A DNA stretch of 64,000 nt from Serpula lacrymans var. lacrymans S7.9 (GCF_000218685.1 NW_006763298.1:1832869-1896868); one strand, 5' to 3'; shown: positions 26,755-37,758, counted from the stretch's first letter. Notes: generated by a model from the letters alone, not told the origin. Numbers and translations are program-made.

Positions 26755-29700
26755 TTAATATCCAATAAACCAGTCCTGTACCCATTTATTGAGAATCTGT
26801 AAAGCTTCAAATGTTTCTGGAAGATACTTATTTCTCAATACAGTACTTGCCCTACCACCACTGGAAAATGCTCTCTCAGCTGCCACAGAAGACCCTTGAA
26901 TTGCTAGATAATCACGTGCTATCAGTGACAACACTGGGTATTGAGCTGAGAGGTACTACATGTTAATCAGTAATTGGTATGAAAAGAAACACTGGATACT
27001 GTACTTACACCCCACCATTTGATCACATCATGTAACAACCAAGAGTTAGTTACTCCGGCGCACACAGAAACACACTATAAAGAGAATGAAGAGGGAGTGG
27101 TTACCCTTTAGGATGCAGAGAGTTAGTTGGTATACAACAGGAGGACTCGCTGAGGAGTCTCCTGGATCTATTGGGGTATATATATTACTACAGGGTTATT
27201 TGTACATGTGTACTATACAGTTGATAGAGACAGTGGCTGATGATGTCATGGGGTCTAGCCCGCATGGCCAGCTCCACTGTGTGAGAGAGTTGTATCTATA
27301 ATAAGAAGAAAGGCAACGTGGCACGAGAAAGAGGAGTTTGGACAAAAGGGGAATGCCGCGTGGCACCATGTGTGAAAGCTAAAGTACAAGGTTAAAGCGG
27401 AGAATGAAATAACGGAAAGGTCTGAAAATTGTGTTATCGTAACACATCAACAATATCATTCTCCAAGGGATTTTGAAGATAATTCTCAAGCTCTTAATGA
27501 GGACTGTGAGATGTGTTCTCATAATTAACTCTAGAAGCTAGCGTTGAACAGAGCCATGAAGCGCCATAACCTTGACTAGCTGCTGGAGTAACTTGATCAT
27601 CATATATAGTTTAGTATACTTGAATACCAAATCAGACATACCTGTGATAGATTTCTCAGCATTGGTGCTAGTAGATTTGCTATTCTTCTGTTTATTAGCA
27701 TAAATATCAAACTACACAAAGTGTTAAATATGCTCAATAGATCACATTAATAAAACTAAGTGAAACTCAGCCGCTGCCCGAGAGGCTATAGAAACAACTT
27801 TATTATTTACCTAAGTGAAATTACAATGGATGTTAGTTTAAGGTGCTCTCTAATAAATGTAATGTAACATACCTCAGCCGCTGCCCGATAGGCTATATAA
27901 ACAACTAAGGTATTTCTATACTAAACCCCCTACTACTTATAGTCAGAGGTGCTACTCGCTACAGTATAATGACTCCTAGGAGTACAATTGTGCTCCTAGG
28001 AGAACAATGGTGACTCCATGGAGTGGTGGCTATGCTCCATGGAGAACAATGGCTGCTTTGGCAGAGACTGGGTTTATTCGGTTTTGTCACACATAACAAC
28101 CACACATCTTTTTCTCAAGTGCTTTAACACCAGTAGAATAATACTCCATAAAGTTATAATTGCAGGACATACATACCTTTTTATTTATAATAACATGTTT
28201 AAGGAGATCATACATAGATCCCCATTAAGTTCTAACCCACTTAACTAACTCCAATGGAGCAATATTCTCCTCTTTGCACACTTTAACAAAGTATGACTTT
28301 ACCTGTGGTGATGCTCTGACCTATACAAGAGTTAGTCTATTCAAACTATCAATAACAAAAACTATATCTGATTAACAAAAGCCAAAACCTTTTCAAAGAG
28401 ATCCCCTGCATCATAATCCTCATCCTCAACAAGATAATCATCTCCAAGAGTAGGACCCCACTCATTAAGCCAATCTTCAATATCTACATCCTCCAAGTCT
28501 TTATCTTCTGAAACTTTGACCTTACAATATTGATCTGGGGTTGGGCATACTCATGCTGCCTCTATAAAGCTCTTTGCAGCAAGGTGAATGGTATGTTCCA
28601 TATATCTTGAACAGATCAGTAGTGAATTTCTAATATGAAAGAAGACCTACCTGGCTCTACACTGATGAGCAATTCATTCCAAACTATTTGGGTTATCTAA
28701 GATGCGCTGTAGCATTCAAACAGCCTTGTCATTAGCAGATACATCATCTAAAGTGGTCCAACCAATCTATAAGGCAGATGAGCACATGACTTTTGGAACT
28801 AAAAGTATATAAACATTTTCCCTTATATTATACCTGTCAACAATGCAAAGTATAATTGCTGCAGTATTAGCACCATCATTATTACCTTCAATTTCAGTGT
28901 AACCAAGTATTCTAGACCTCAGCTCCCAATTATTGGGCTTGTTTGCAGGAGCATCAATATAGTGAGCACTCACAGCTAAATATGGGTCAAATGCTTTTAA
29001 TGTCCAAGCATTAAAGGTAATTGACATCTGTCCAGGAATTTCCTAAAAAAACAATGAAAGTGTGTACCAAAAATTACAACATTAATATATACTTTAAACA
29101 TAACCCAAAGTTTCCCTTTAACCTTCAATGTTTTTGAAAGGATAGCCTCACAAAGAGTGGTGCAATCAGGTACAACAGAGTCTTTAGTCTGTGGCCTTTC
29201 AAGTTGAAATTTGAGAACAGCATAGAAGGCTTCTTTTTCAATCATGGTGAAAGGCTACCATATGGAGACTTTATTCATCAATACTATCAGAACATAAAGT
29301 GACTTACAAGATTTCCCTGGGTTACAAGTTTAATGATATGCTCCAGTAAGCCATCTCTGGTCCACTTAGAGCTTTGCTGGACAAAGAAAAGTATACTAAT
29401 TGACTATTGTGTGGTGTAACACTACTATCAGTGGCCTTATTGTCCTTCTTAGGTAATGCATGTGGGTCTATGTGTATCCAATTTTCTACAGGGAAACAAG
29501 TTGTAGCTAGTATAGTCTTTGAGATAAAGTCATACCTGGATATATATTTGCGAAGGGCAAATGTCCCACCTGTGAACCAACACAGGCTTCTCTTGATGTT
29601 AAGTGAGCTGCAATATATATGTTAAGTCAGCAAAAAGTATCATTCACAATACAATATGTAGATTACATACAGACACACATTGCACCAATGACCAGATTGA

Positions 29701-29978
29701 GTATGTTGTCATTATCATCACTAGCAACTTCCATGTTAGCATCATGAGTGATGTCTTTTCTCCCACTTGCTTAATAGGGGCAGAGGCTACTGCCTAACTC
29801 CAACAACTTTCCAGGTTGGTTTGACTGGCTGCCTAGAGCCAGCAATCTTTACAGCAGCAGTAGGGCATTGCTTGGGCTTGATAGGCTGATCCTCAGATTC
29901 AGACCTATACTATTCAATGGCTTCAGCTTTCTTGAGTGTGCTGTCCTTGTTGAGTGCGCATTGGTGTGTGTCGGTCAT
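26755..29978 (-). pseudogene. Decayed hAT-family transposase
   Basis: Minus-strand fragments in order. A possible start is at 29978. The catalytic region at about 29245-28767 has ITFNAWTLKAFDPYLAVSAH, HYIDAP, LGYTEIEGNN and IVDRYNI, the pattern around the RNase H-like core of hAT transposases. A C-terminal dimerisation domain lies at about 26955-26758 (YPVLSLIARDYLAIQGSS, VAAERAFSSGG, KWVQDWF), ending at a TAA at 26757-26755. Stops and frame changes separate the blocks, and a solo LTR is inserted at 27031-27444, so it cannot be functional. Age is unknown, but the insertion postdates it. Confidence 0.75.
27031..27444 (-). mobile_element. Solo LTR of the chromovirus family, with 5-bp target duplication
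   Basis: A 414-bp LTR reading TGTAACAACC...GTTATCGTAACA on the plus strand, flanked by CATCA on both sides (27026-27030 and 27445-27449). There is no internal sequence, so it is a recombination-derived solo LTR. It belongs to the same family as the LTRs at 30265 and 36121 but is clearly diverged from them. It sits inside the hAT pseudogene. Confidence 0.88.
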
Positions 29979-30264
29979 GATTGTTACAGAGGGAAAAAAT
30001 TAATGTGGCTGTGCAAGTGGTGTTAGCAATTTATTGTGAACACCTATTCAGATGTGTCAGTGTGCTGATATGCAAGCCTTAGCATGTCTCAATGGCACAA
30101 GCAGATGATGCAATTGCATTATTTGCATGCATGATGGAGACATTACTTGGCGTTGGTGGTGCATTGATGTAGTGGGGTAACTACCCAAAATGGTGGTTGG
30201 GTGGCAATGAGGGAGAGTGGTACTGCCATGCTGGTGTTGATGAGAAGGGTGAGGGAGATGGTAG

Positions 30265-30653
30265 TTGTAACAACCAAGAGTTAGTTACTCTGGCGCACAC
30301 AAGAACACACTATAAAGAAGATGTTGAGGGAGTGGTTACCCTTTAAGCTGCAGAGAGTTTGTTGGTATACAACAGGAGGACTCGCTGAGGAGTCTCCTGG
30401 ATCTATTGGGGTTTATATACTACTACAGGTTGTTTGTACATGTGTACTATACAGTTGATGAAGGCAGTGACTGATGATGTCATAGGGCCTAGCCCGTATG
30501 GCCAGCTCCACTGCGTGAGAGAGTTAAGTCTAAAAGTAAAAGAAAGGCAACGCGGCGCGAGAAAGGGAAATGCCGCGTGGCAATTTAAAGTATAAAGTTA
30601 AAACGGAGAATAAAAGGGAAAGGAGATGTCCGGAAATTGTGTTATCGTAACAC
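30265..30653 (-). repeat. 3' LTR of the intact chromovirus
   Basis: It begins TGTAACAACC and ends GTTATCGTAACA on the plus strand, and is practically identical to 36121-36507. The flanking GTAGT is at 30260-30264. Confidence 0.93.
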
Positions 30654-30663
30654 TACCCCCCTT

Positions 30664-33600
30664 CTAAGGCTCGACTTCCAGGCGAGACCAAATACCGGGG
30701 GTAGTGGTAAAATTTTTGGGCATAGGTTGAAAAAGGGAATTAAAAAGGTTTGAATCCATTCCTCTAAGCTTCCTGGGAGCTGAGGGATTCTTAGAATAAA
30801 ATTTGCAAACAGCGTCGCGGGAGTTTTCCAGATGGGATTCTGGTTCCCACGTTCTGTCCTCGTCTCCATAGCCCTTCCATAGGACCAGGAACTCTAATTT
30901 TCCACGCTTCAAGCGTGCATCTACCACCCGTTCGACTTCGAACTCTTCTTCACCTTCCTGGGTGACTACTACCGGACCGGGCCGGTCTACGCGCTGTCCC
31001 GGCAGCGGTCCCTTGTAGGGTTTCACACGGCTAATGTTAACCGTGGGTACCACCCTCATTCGTTTTGGGAGTTCCAGCTCCACTGCATTAGGTTTGACTT
31101 CCTTAATCCGGTAAGGGCCAATCCACTTTTCGGTCAGTTTTCTAGACTGCCGGTCTTTTAATTTCAAGTGGTCGGTGTCTAACCAGACCAGGTCGCCGAC
31201 CCTGTAATCAGGGGCCTTAGAGCGTCTACGCTCTGCCCTGTTTTTCATCTGCTCTGCAGTTCTAAATAGCGCCTTGCGCGTTTCGTCCAAGACAGACTTC
31301 ATGTCTTTTGCCATGTTCCCAGCAGCCTCGTTTTTGCTTTTGCCAGGTTCTACACCCATTCTGGGGAGGTACGATCTAGTAACCTCGAATGGTGCCTTTC
31401 CTGTAGCCGACGACTGTTTAATGTTATATGAGAACTGGGCTATCTTTAGCCACTTAGCCCAATCTGTCTGTCTGTCGTTAATAAATATCCGGAGATACTG
31501 TTTTAACTCCTGGTTAAGTCTCTCCGTTTGTCCATCAGTTTGCGGATGGAACGCCGTGGATAATTTAGGTTTGATGCCCAGCATCTTGCATAATTCTTTC
31601 GTAAATTCGCTAGCGAATTGTGGTCCTCTATCGGAGATTACCGTTTCTGGTAACCCATGGATTGACCATACGAAGTCTTTAAATAAGTCTGCCGTACCGG
31701 CGGCGGTGATGGTTTTGTTGGTGGGTATGAATACCACTTCTTTGGAGAAGCGGTCTACTACCACCATTACTGAATCGTACCCGTTTGACTCGGGCAGATC
31801 CGTTGTGAAGTCCACCGATATATCCTGCCAGGGGCCAGCTGGTATCGGGTTCGGCATGAGTTTACCGGCCGGCGGTTGATGGGAATTCTTGGCCATGGCG
31901 CATCTCAGACAGGATTTTACATATTCCTGTATGTCTTTGACCATGCCAGGCCACATGTAGTTTCTGGAGATCAACTCCATCGTTCGTTGCCATCCAGGGT
32001 GCCCAGCCACTGGAGTGTCATGATGTCTATCTATTGCCTTGATCCTTGCGGACTCAGGCACATAGATTTTGTTTTTGAAATGGAAGAACCCGTCTTTCCA
32101 TAAATAGTTTTCATTGCCGTCAAGGCGCGCCTTTTCCTCTGGGGAGATGTCTTTTCTAAAGACTTCTAGAAGTTCGGAATCTTGCCCGATTCTAACATTG
32201 GCGACCCTTGATGGATCTATCAAGGTGACACCTTTGTTGTCCTCTTCAATGCCGTTGGCATGATCCTCTCTTCTAGATAAAGCATCCGCTTTCCCCATTG
32301 AGCTTCCTGGCTTATGAATTAATTTATAATTGAACCTTGACAAGTACACCGCGTAGCGGGCCTGTCTCCGGTTCAGGTCTCGGGCCGTCATGAAGTACTC
32401 TAGGTTCTTATGATCGGTCCAAATTTCGAATTGGTGCCTAGCACCTTCTAAGTAGTGCCGCCAGTGCTCTAAAGCTCTAATGATGGCCAGCATCTCCTTG
32501 TCGTATATTTGATAGTTGCGCTCTGTAGGCGACAAACTATGCGATAAATAGGCACAAGGCCTCCAAAGATCATCAGGACATTTGACTGATAGAACAGCCC
32601 CAGTGGCGAAGTCAGAAGAGTCGGTTTCTAGCCGGAACTCTTTGTCTAATTCAGGGAATGCCAATATGGGCGCTGTTGTAAATGCCTGTTTAAGCTTATC
32701 AAAAGCTTCCTGTTCTTTGGCGCCCCAATGCCAGACAAGGTCCTTTTTGGTGAGATCGTTCAACGGTCTCGTGATTTTTGCGAAGTTTTCAATAAACCTT
32801 CGGTAGAAATTACCTAAGCCTAGGAAGGCCCTAACTCCTTTGACGCGAGTAGGTTCTGGCCATTCCAAAATAGCTTGAACTTTCTCAGGGTTCATCCTGA
32901 TTCCGTTCTGGCCTATGATCATACCGAGGAAGTCTACTTCCTTCACTTTAAAATTACATTTTTCGGGTTTAACGAATAGGTCCCGTTCCTGTAAGCGTCG
33001 AAGGACTTCTTGCACGATCCTGTCATGCTCAGCCTCATCGTCCGACTTTGTAAATATTAATAAATCGTCAATGTAAATGACGACACAGTTTTCCATATCC
33101 GCAAAGATCTCGTTCATCATGCTCTGGAAGGTTGCCGGTGAATTGGTCAACCCAAAGAACATGACAAGGGGTTCGAAAGATCCTCGGTGGCACGTGAACG
33201 CGGCCTTCCAAGCATCTTCCTCTTTGATTCGTACATTATTGTACCCCCATCTGAGATCCATTTTAGTCAGAATCTTGGCGCCAGCCAATTTGTCTACTAG
33301 CTGACTAATTAAAGGCAACGGATACGCGTTTTTAACTGTGTGCTCATTCACGTAACGATAGTCCATAATCATGCGCTTCTTACCATCCTTTTTAGGAATG
33401 AAGAACACCGGGGACGTCATAGGACTTTTGGAAGGTCTGATGTAACCCTTCCTAAGTTGTTCGTCTATGAAACTAGATACCTCGTCTCTTTCGGGAGCAG
33501 AGAGCGGTATCATGTGTCCCTTCCTTGGTTTGAAGGTGTCTTTCAAATCTATAGCATGGTCCCAAGGCTTAGCCTCTGGGAAGCGCTCTGATTTGTGTTT

Positions 33601-34584
33601 CGAAAAGACTTTCCAGAAGTCGTGGTACTCGGGAGGTACCAGCCTCTTAATCTCTTCCTCAGGTTTTACCTCATCATCGTCATCGTCGATCTTTTCTAGA
33701 GATCTGAGCTCGTAAACGTGACTAGCGTTTAACTTTTCGAGACGCTCATTGTGACGGACATGATTTGGTTTACCCAAGTTTACACATTCCTGGGGACAAC
33801 GTGACAATGTGACAACCCCTGTCTGCCAGTTGATCTCAGGATTGTGTTTAAATAGCCAGGTCCAGCCTAAGATTAAATTAATCTTCCCTAGTTGGGTAGC
33901 TTCGGCAGTGACTCGTTCTCTGTGTCCTTGGTATTCGACCACAAAAGAACATTTGTGTGTGATACAGCCACCTGCGTTAAGCGTACCGTCAACGTTATAG
34001 ACGGGAATAGCCGTTTCTAGTTTTACAAGGGGGAGTCCAATTTGCTCCGCCCAGACCTGATCTATGAAGATCCCGTTAGCGCCTGAATCAAGCAGTGCGC
34101 TCGTTGAGTGTACTTTGCCCCTGGCAAGGTTTTCCACGCCAACGTCTAAACGGATCTCCTTTTGGAATAAATACGTGCGCATCAACACACGCCTTGGGAT
34201 TTCGGGAAAGGGTGGCTCCAAAGAAGAAAAGGAAGAAGATGGAATTTTGAACGATACATGTTTTTCTAATTTTGTTTTACCAGAATCAAGCACCCTAGTG
34301 TTTTTCTCGCTGGGGTCACGCTCCAGGGGAGACGCTGGTGCAGCGGTAGTATCATAAATATTACAGTTACATTTCTTCATACAAGTACATACTTCTGATA
34401 ACAAATTTAGAAACTTATTTACAAATTGGGGAGCCATCCCCGTCATTCCGTTATTGCTTGTGCAACACCCCGGAGCAGGGGCCACTTTGTTGTGGTTTAC
34501 TTCATTTTTAACAGGAGCTAAGGCACCCAAGTGACCTAAGCCCCGAATTCTTTTCCCTGAGCCTTCATTTCGTTGACCTGTTGG
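30664..34584 (-). CDS. Chromovirus Pol polyprotein (protease-RT-RNase H-integrase-chromodomain)
   Basis: The pol frame opens at 34584 just after an in-frame TGA (34587-34585) and runs to the stop at 30664; most of it (34530 onward) is about 1288 residues. Domains in order: aspartic protease with LLDSGANGIFID, reverse transcriptase with FFGLTNSPATFQ and the catalytic YIDDLLIF, RNase H with TDSSDFATGAVL, integrase zinc finger (HHDTPVAGH, CLRCAMAK), integrase core with DISVDF, ISDRGPQF and a Glu downstream, then a chromodomain (VDARLKRGKLEFLVLWKGYG, WEPESHLEN). There is no plausible ATG at the frame start. The frame is -1 relative to gag and overlaps its end, so Pol is probably made as Gag-Pol by ribosomal frameshifting. 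The stop overlaps the polypurine tract. Confidence 0.93.
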   Translation of the reverse strand, partial: PTGQRNEGSGKRIRGLGHLGALAPVKNEVNHNKVAPAPGCCTSNNGMTGMAPQFVNKFLNLLSEVCTCMKKCNCNIYDTTAAPASPLERDPSEKNTRVLDSGKTKLEKHVSFKIPSSSFSSLEPPFPEIPRRVLMRTYLFQKEIRLDVGVENLARGKVHSTSALLDSGANGIFIDQVWAEQIGLPLVKLETAIPVYNVDGTLNAGGCITHKCSFVVEYQGHRERVTAEATQLGKINLILGWTWLFKHNPEINWQTGVVTLSRCPQECVNLGKPNHVRHNERLEKLNASHVYELRSLEKIDDDDDEVKPEEEIKRLVPPEYHDFWKVFSKHKSERFPEAKPWDHAIDLKDTFKPRKGHMIPLSAPERDEVSSFIDEQLRKGYIRPSKSPMTSPVFFIPKKDGKKRMIMDYRYVNEHTVKNAYPLPLISQLVDKLAGAKILTKMDLRWGYNNVRIKEEDAWKAAFTCHRGSFEPLVMFFGLTNSPATFQSMMNEIFADMENCVVIYIDDLLIFTKSDDEAEHDRIVQEVLRRLQERDLFVKPEKCNFKVKEVDFLGMIIGQNGIRMNPEKVQAILEWPEPTRVKGVRAFLGLGNFYRRFIENFAKITRPLNDLTKKDLVWHWGAKEQEAFDKLKQAFTTAPILAFPELDKEFRLETDSSDFATGAVLSVKCPDDLWRPCAYLSHSLSPTERNYQIYDKEMLAIIRALEHWRHYLEGARHQFEIWTDHKNLEYFMTARDLNRRQARYAVYLSRFNYKLIHKPGSSMGKADALSRREDHANGIEEDNKGVTLIDPSRVANVRIGQDSELLEVFRKDISPEEKARLDGNENYLWKDGFFHFKNKIYVPESARIKAIDRHHDTPVAGHPGWQRTMELISRNYMWPGMVKDIQEYVKSCLRCAMAKNSHQPPAGKLMPNPIPAGPWQDISVDFTTDLPESNGYDSVMVVVDRFSKEVVFIPTNKTITAAGTADLFKDFVWSIHGLPETVISDRGPQFASEFTKELCKMLGIKPKLSTAFHPQTDGQTERLNQELKQYLRIFINDRQTDWAKWLKIAQFSYNIKQSSATGKAPFEVTRSYLPRMGVEPGKSKNEAAGNMAKDMKSVLDETRKALFRTAEQMKNRAERRRSKAPDYRVGDLVWLDTDHLKLKDRQSRKLTEKWIGPYRIKEVKPNAVELELPKRMRVVPTVNISRVKPYKGPLPGQRVDRPGPVVVTQEGEEEFEVERVVDARLKRGKLEFLVLWKGYGDEDRTWEPESHLENSRDAVCKFYSKNPSAPRKLRGMDSNLFNSLFQPMPKNFTTTPGIWSRLEVEP
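34514..34557 (-). promoter_or_regulatory. Predicted -1 ribosomal frameshift signal at the gag-pol overlap
   Basis: In the gag frame the sequence reads G GGA AAA (34557-34551), an X XXY YYZ slippery heptamer. After a 6-nt spacer (34550-34545), 34544-34535 can pair with 34523-34514 to make a 10-bp stem containing one G-U pair and one U-U mismatch, with an 11-nt loop. A -1 slip places ribosomes in the open pol frame. The overlap allowing this is only 47 nt, and this is the fitting heptamer in it. The decayed gag at 46015-47084 keeps the same arrangement. Confidence 0.7.
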
Positions 34585-35597
34585 TCATAGAAGAAGGCCC
34601 GGATTTCGTCGTAAGAACGACCGGCCAAAGAGTGGAGCCGATCGTCCGGCTGTTCGGTTTCTAGTTGGCGCTCCTGGCGCCCTTGATTATTTTTTTGTTG
34701 GGCAGCCTGTGCCCCGTTTCTACAGTCTCGGGACATGTGTCCCTCTTGGCCGCAGTTGTAACAGCTGCCCTTGAATCTGCGCATTTGTCCGCCTTGGACC
34801 GCGCCGATATCCATAGGAGCACCCTGTCCTGGCTGCAGCCCGAACGGCTTGAACCCGCGAGAGTGATTTTGATATTGGTTTGATGACCCAGGGCGCCTCT
34901 GGGGTGTGGTGGTTTGTTTGGTGGACCCGCCACCTTGGTGCATAGCGTAGAGCTCCATGGCCCTACCGACTCGTCGGACTTCCTCGGCTGCCAGAGCCAG
35001 GTCGTCACTTCTTGTATCCTGCAGGTAGATCTGTTCTGCAATGCGAGGGTTCACATTGCGTTCCAGCAGTTCTACTGCGTGTTCGTTACCTAACCCTCCT
35101 TGGATGGAGAGGGCCAGGAACCGGGTGACATAATCATCCGTCCTCATGTTTCCTTGTTTGAAGGAACGGATTTGCTGACGTGCCCAGTCTCGCTCAGCTT
35201 GCGGTTTGAAATATTTTTCGATCTCTTTCTTGAGATCGTCCCAGGTAGGCCACACACCCGCGGTGTAGCATTCCTGGAGTCTTACTTGGGCGTATCGACC
35301 CGCCACAGGTCCTTTTAGGCGAGATAGCACCGCAGTGGCTACCTCAAAATCGTCGGCGAAAGCGTCCCAGTTCGCCTTGACCCAAATCTGGAGTTTGATC
35401 CACCATTCGGCAAATCGCGCTCTGTCTCCTTCGAAGGCGCCAGGGTCAGCGACGACTTCGACTTTCTTATTGAACTTTTTCTCTACCGAGGGGGTTGCTA
35501 CAGGGGGGTTGGCCTGTATCTCGGCGAGCTGCGAGGTTAATTCAGCTATCTGCACACGCATTGCGTGCAGTAGCGCATTCATATCTTGCGACGACAT
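34536..35597 (-). CDS. Chromovirus Gag
   Basis: A 353-aa capsid/nucleocapsid precursor starting at ATG 35597. It has a retrotransposon gag-type region (FAEWWIKLQIWVKANWDAF, YVTRFLALS) and a single CCHC zinc knuckle (CYNCGQEGHMSRDC). It ends KEFGA plus TAG at 34538-34536. A slippery heptamer lies 13 nt before the stop. It is intact, with no internal stop. Confidence 0.93.
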   Translation of the reverse strand: MSSQDMNALLHAMRVQIAELTSQLAEIQANPPVATPSVEKKFNKKVEVVADPGAFEGDRARFAEWWIKLQIWVKANWDAFADDFEVATAVLSRLKGPVAGRYAQVRLQECYTAGVWPTWDDLKKEIEKYFKPQAERDWARQQIRSFKQGNMRTDDYVTRFLALSIQGGLGNEHAVELLERNVNPRIAEQIYLQDTRSDDLALAAEEVRRVGRAMELYAMHQGGGSTKQTTTPQRRPGSSNQYQNHSRGFKPFGLQPGQGAPMDIGAVQGGQMRRFKGSCYNCGQEGHMSRDCRNGAQAAQQKNNQGRQERQLETEQPDDRLHSLAGRSYDEIRAFFYDQQVNEMKAQGKEFGA

Positions 35598-36120
35598 GTC
35601 GACTTGTTCTCTTTGGGTAACGTAAAAATAGGTAACTGGGGGTCCCCGCTTGCTATCTGCGGATCAACCTCTTCCCAGCTGAGTATCGGATCTCAATCTC
35701 CGACTACCCACACTATAGTATTTGAAAAAGTATATAAAAATGTAAATGTAATAAACCCTGGTCCGAACGGTTGTCAGGGGGTGGTCCGCTTGTTAAGCTG
35801 TCAACCCTTCTCCAGACTGGCGGAGGCAAGTGCCCGGCCTGGTCAGAGGTATTCGAAAGTGAAAGTTTGTATTCTAAATCTAATCAACAGTGGTTCCACA
35901 CCGACTGCTGAGCTAAGTACTCCCCTTAACGCTGGGGGCCGCGTATTCGAAGGTTTGGGTTCTTCTCCCAAAGCACTACAAGGCCGTCGCTAGGAGCGCA
36001 CCTATCTGCTATGTGGGATATTCCTAACCGCTAACCAATCTCCTTCACCCTGGAGTCCGGGTGCCCAAATGATGGGACTTCTGCACACACGTGCGAGAGA
36101 GTAGAAAGAGCGAGTCCTAA
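35598..36120 (-). other. Chromovirus 5' leader (between 5' LTR and gag)
   Basis: Untranslated leader of the element. No open frame of note. Right next to the LTR on the minus strand the sequence is TTAGGACTCGCTC, also present beside the LTR at 45519. It does not look like an ordinary tRNA 3'-end complement, so priming may be of another kind. Confidence 0.6.
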
Positions 36121-36507
36121 TGTAACAACCAAGAGTTAGTTACTCTGGCGCACACAAGAACACACTATAAAGAAGATGTTGAGGGAGTGGTTACCCTTTA
36201 AGCTGCAGAGAGTTTGTTGGTATACAACAGGAGGACTCGCTGAGGAGTCTCCTGGATCTATTGGGGTTTATATACTACTACAGGTTGTTTGTACATGTGT
36301 ACTATACAGTTGATGAAGGCAGTGACTGATGATGTCATAGGGCCTAGCCCGTATGGCCAGCTCCACTGCGTGAGAGAGTTAAGTCTAAAAGTAAAAGAAA
36401 GGCAACGCGGCGCGAGAAAGGGAAATGCCGCGTGGCAATTTAAAGTATAAAGTTAAAACGGAGAATAAAAGGGAAAGGAGATGTCCGGAAATTGTGTTAT
36501 CGTAACA
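36121..36507 (-). repeat. 5' LTR of the intact chromovirus
   Basis: Practically identical to 30265-30653. The following GTAGT (36508-36512) is the target duplication. Confidence 0.93.
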
Positions 36508-37222
36508 GTAGTGGCTCAAGAAAGAGTTAAAAACAACAATTGACACATTGTTTTTGGCTACTTTGCTTACCAGTCATGGTGAGGGGATTAGGAGGGAGAG
36601 AGTGGGTGATGGTGGTGGTGGTGGTGAGGGAGGTGGTAGCGGCATGAGAAGGAGCCAAAAATACAGCATGTGTTACAATCTGCTTCACTATTAGATTGCA
36701 TTTGACTCTAGGAGTTATGGTACCATCTATCATTCAAGGTTCATGATGATAGCAGGGAATTGTAGAGTAGATTCAACTTGTCCTATCCTACTGTTATACA
36801 GGGGTATATATTCAGAATAGGTAGTGAATCCAAGCTCAGCTCCAAGCTGGGTTTGTAAGTAAGAGCCAATAGTGTAAAGACCCCCAGGGTCAAGGGCAAA
36901 AGGTTGGTAGTCCAAAAGGAGTATCCTAGGGGAAATAGCAAGAATAGATCAAGAATGTGTGACTATAATGTAGCTATAAGGAGTATCCTTGGAAGAACCG
37001 TAGATCACAATGTATAGGGCTAAGGCCGTGTGTATAAGAAGGGAAGAGGAAAGATAAGATAAGATAAGGAGAAATGTGTATAAAGAGATAAAGAGGTAAG
37101 ATGTGAAAGCGTACATGTGGGAATATAGAGACAGTGGTAAATGATAACCACTAGATAAAGGAAATATAGTCCAATAAGTAAAGGAAAGGCAAAGGATCAA
37201 ATGAGTAGGTTTGAATTGTAAC
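36508..37222. other. Repeat-derived flank with a fragment of R1-associated coding sequence
   Basis: This continues the DNA that the chromovirus interrupted. On the minus strand, about 36930-36730 encodes LDPGGLYTIGSYLQTQLGAE, which also occurs on the plus strand at about 39480-39640 next to R1 copy B. The rest contains GGT/GGA-rich and AGATA-rich low-complexity DNA. No intact gene. Confidence 0.45.
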
Positions 37223-37627
37223 TGTTACAATTGACGTACCAGTACCTACTTACACTTCACTTTTTTCGCACTTTTATTTTTATTTTTCCAAGTCACATGA
37301 CCAGTCATGTGACCGTTTACTTTACTTTACATTTTCGAACTTTTCATAGTCACATGACCAATCATGTGACACAACACCTGACCAGTGTCTAGACTCATCA
37401 TGTGACCGGTCACATGCTAGACATCGGACTTTAAACTTTATTTACAACTGTACAGTACCTCATGTATTTTAGTATATATACAGGAGCAATACATGGGGAA
37501 GGAAGGAGGGAGTCCTCCTGTTGTATACCAACAAACTCTCTGTAGCCTAAGGGGTAACCACTCCCTCATCACTACCTTTATAGTGTGTTCCTGTGTGCGC
37601 CAGAGTAACTAACTCTTGGTTGTTACA
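37223..37627 (+). mobile_element. Solo LTR of a second family, with 5-bp target duplication
   Basis: TGTTACAATTGACG...GGTTGTTACA, flanked by GTAAC on both sides (37218-37222 and 37628-37632). No internal region. It contains several GTCACATGACC-like palindromes (37290-37420). A related copy in the opposite orientation lies at 47244-47652. Confidence 0.88.
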
Positions 37628-37758
37628 GTAACAGCATGTTTTTTTTTTTACTCATTTGCTTGCCAGCAAAAGGAGTGGGTTGGGAGGGAGAGGAAGTGGT
37701 GCTGCTGATGCTGGTGCTGGTGCTGACAATGCTGGTGGATGCCCAAACTGCGGACCGG

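Larger units (their letters stand above)
30265..36507 (-). mobile_element. Intact Ty3/gypsy chromovirus, full length with LTRs and TSD
   Basis: LTRs at 30265-30653 and 36121-36507 are practically identical. GTAGT flanks the element on both sides (30260-30264 and 36508-36512). Gag and Pol are open along their length, with protease, RT, RNase H, integrase and chromodomain. A polypurine tract (AGAAGGGGGG, minus strand, about 30657-30666) abuts the 3' LTR. The 5' leader between LTR and gag is about 520 bp; I did not find a clear tRNA primer-binding match directly next to the LTR. These traits indicate recent insertion and possible activity. Confidence 0.93.

Noticed and set aside
31274..31879. 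Plus-strand open frame of 201 codons inside the chromovirus
   Set aside because: Antisense shadow of the intact Pol integrase region; no independent support.
36061..36120. tRNA primer-binding site next to the 5' LTR
   Set aside because: The bases right after the LTR do not begin with TGG and do not resemble a tRNA 3' end, so no PBS is claimed.
36590..36640. CRISPR-like or coding significance of the GGT-rich repeats
   Set aside because: Simple low-complexity sequence in a eukaryotic repeat island.
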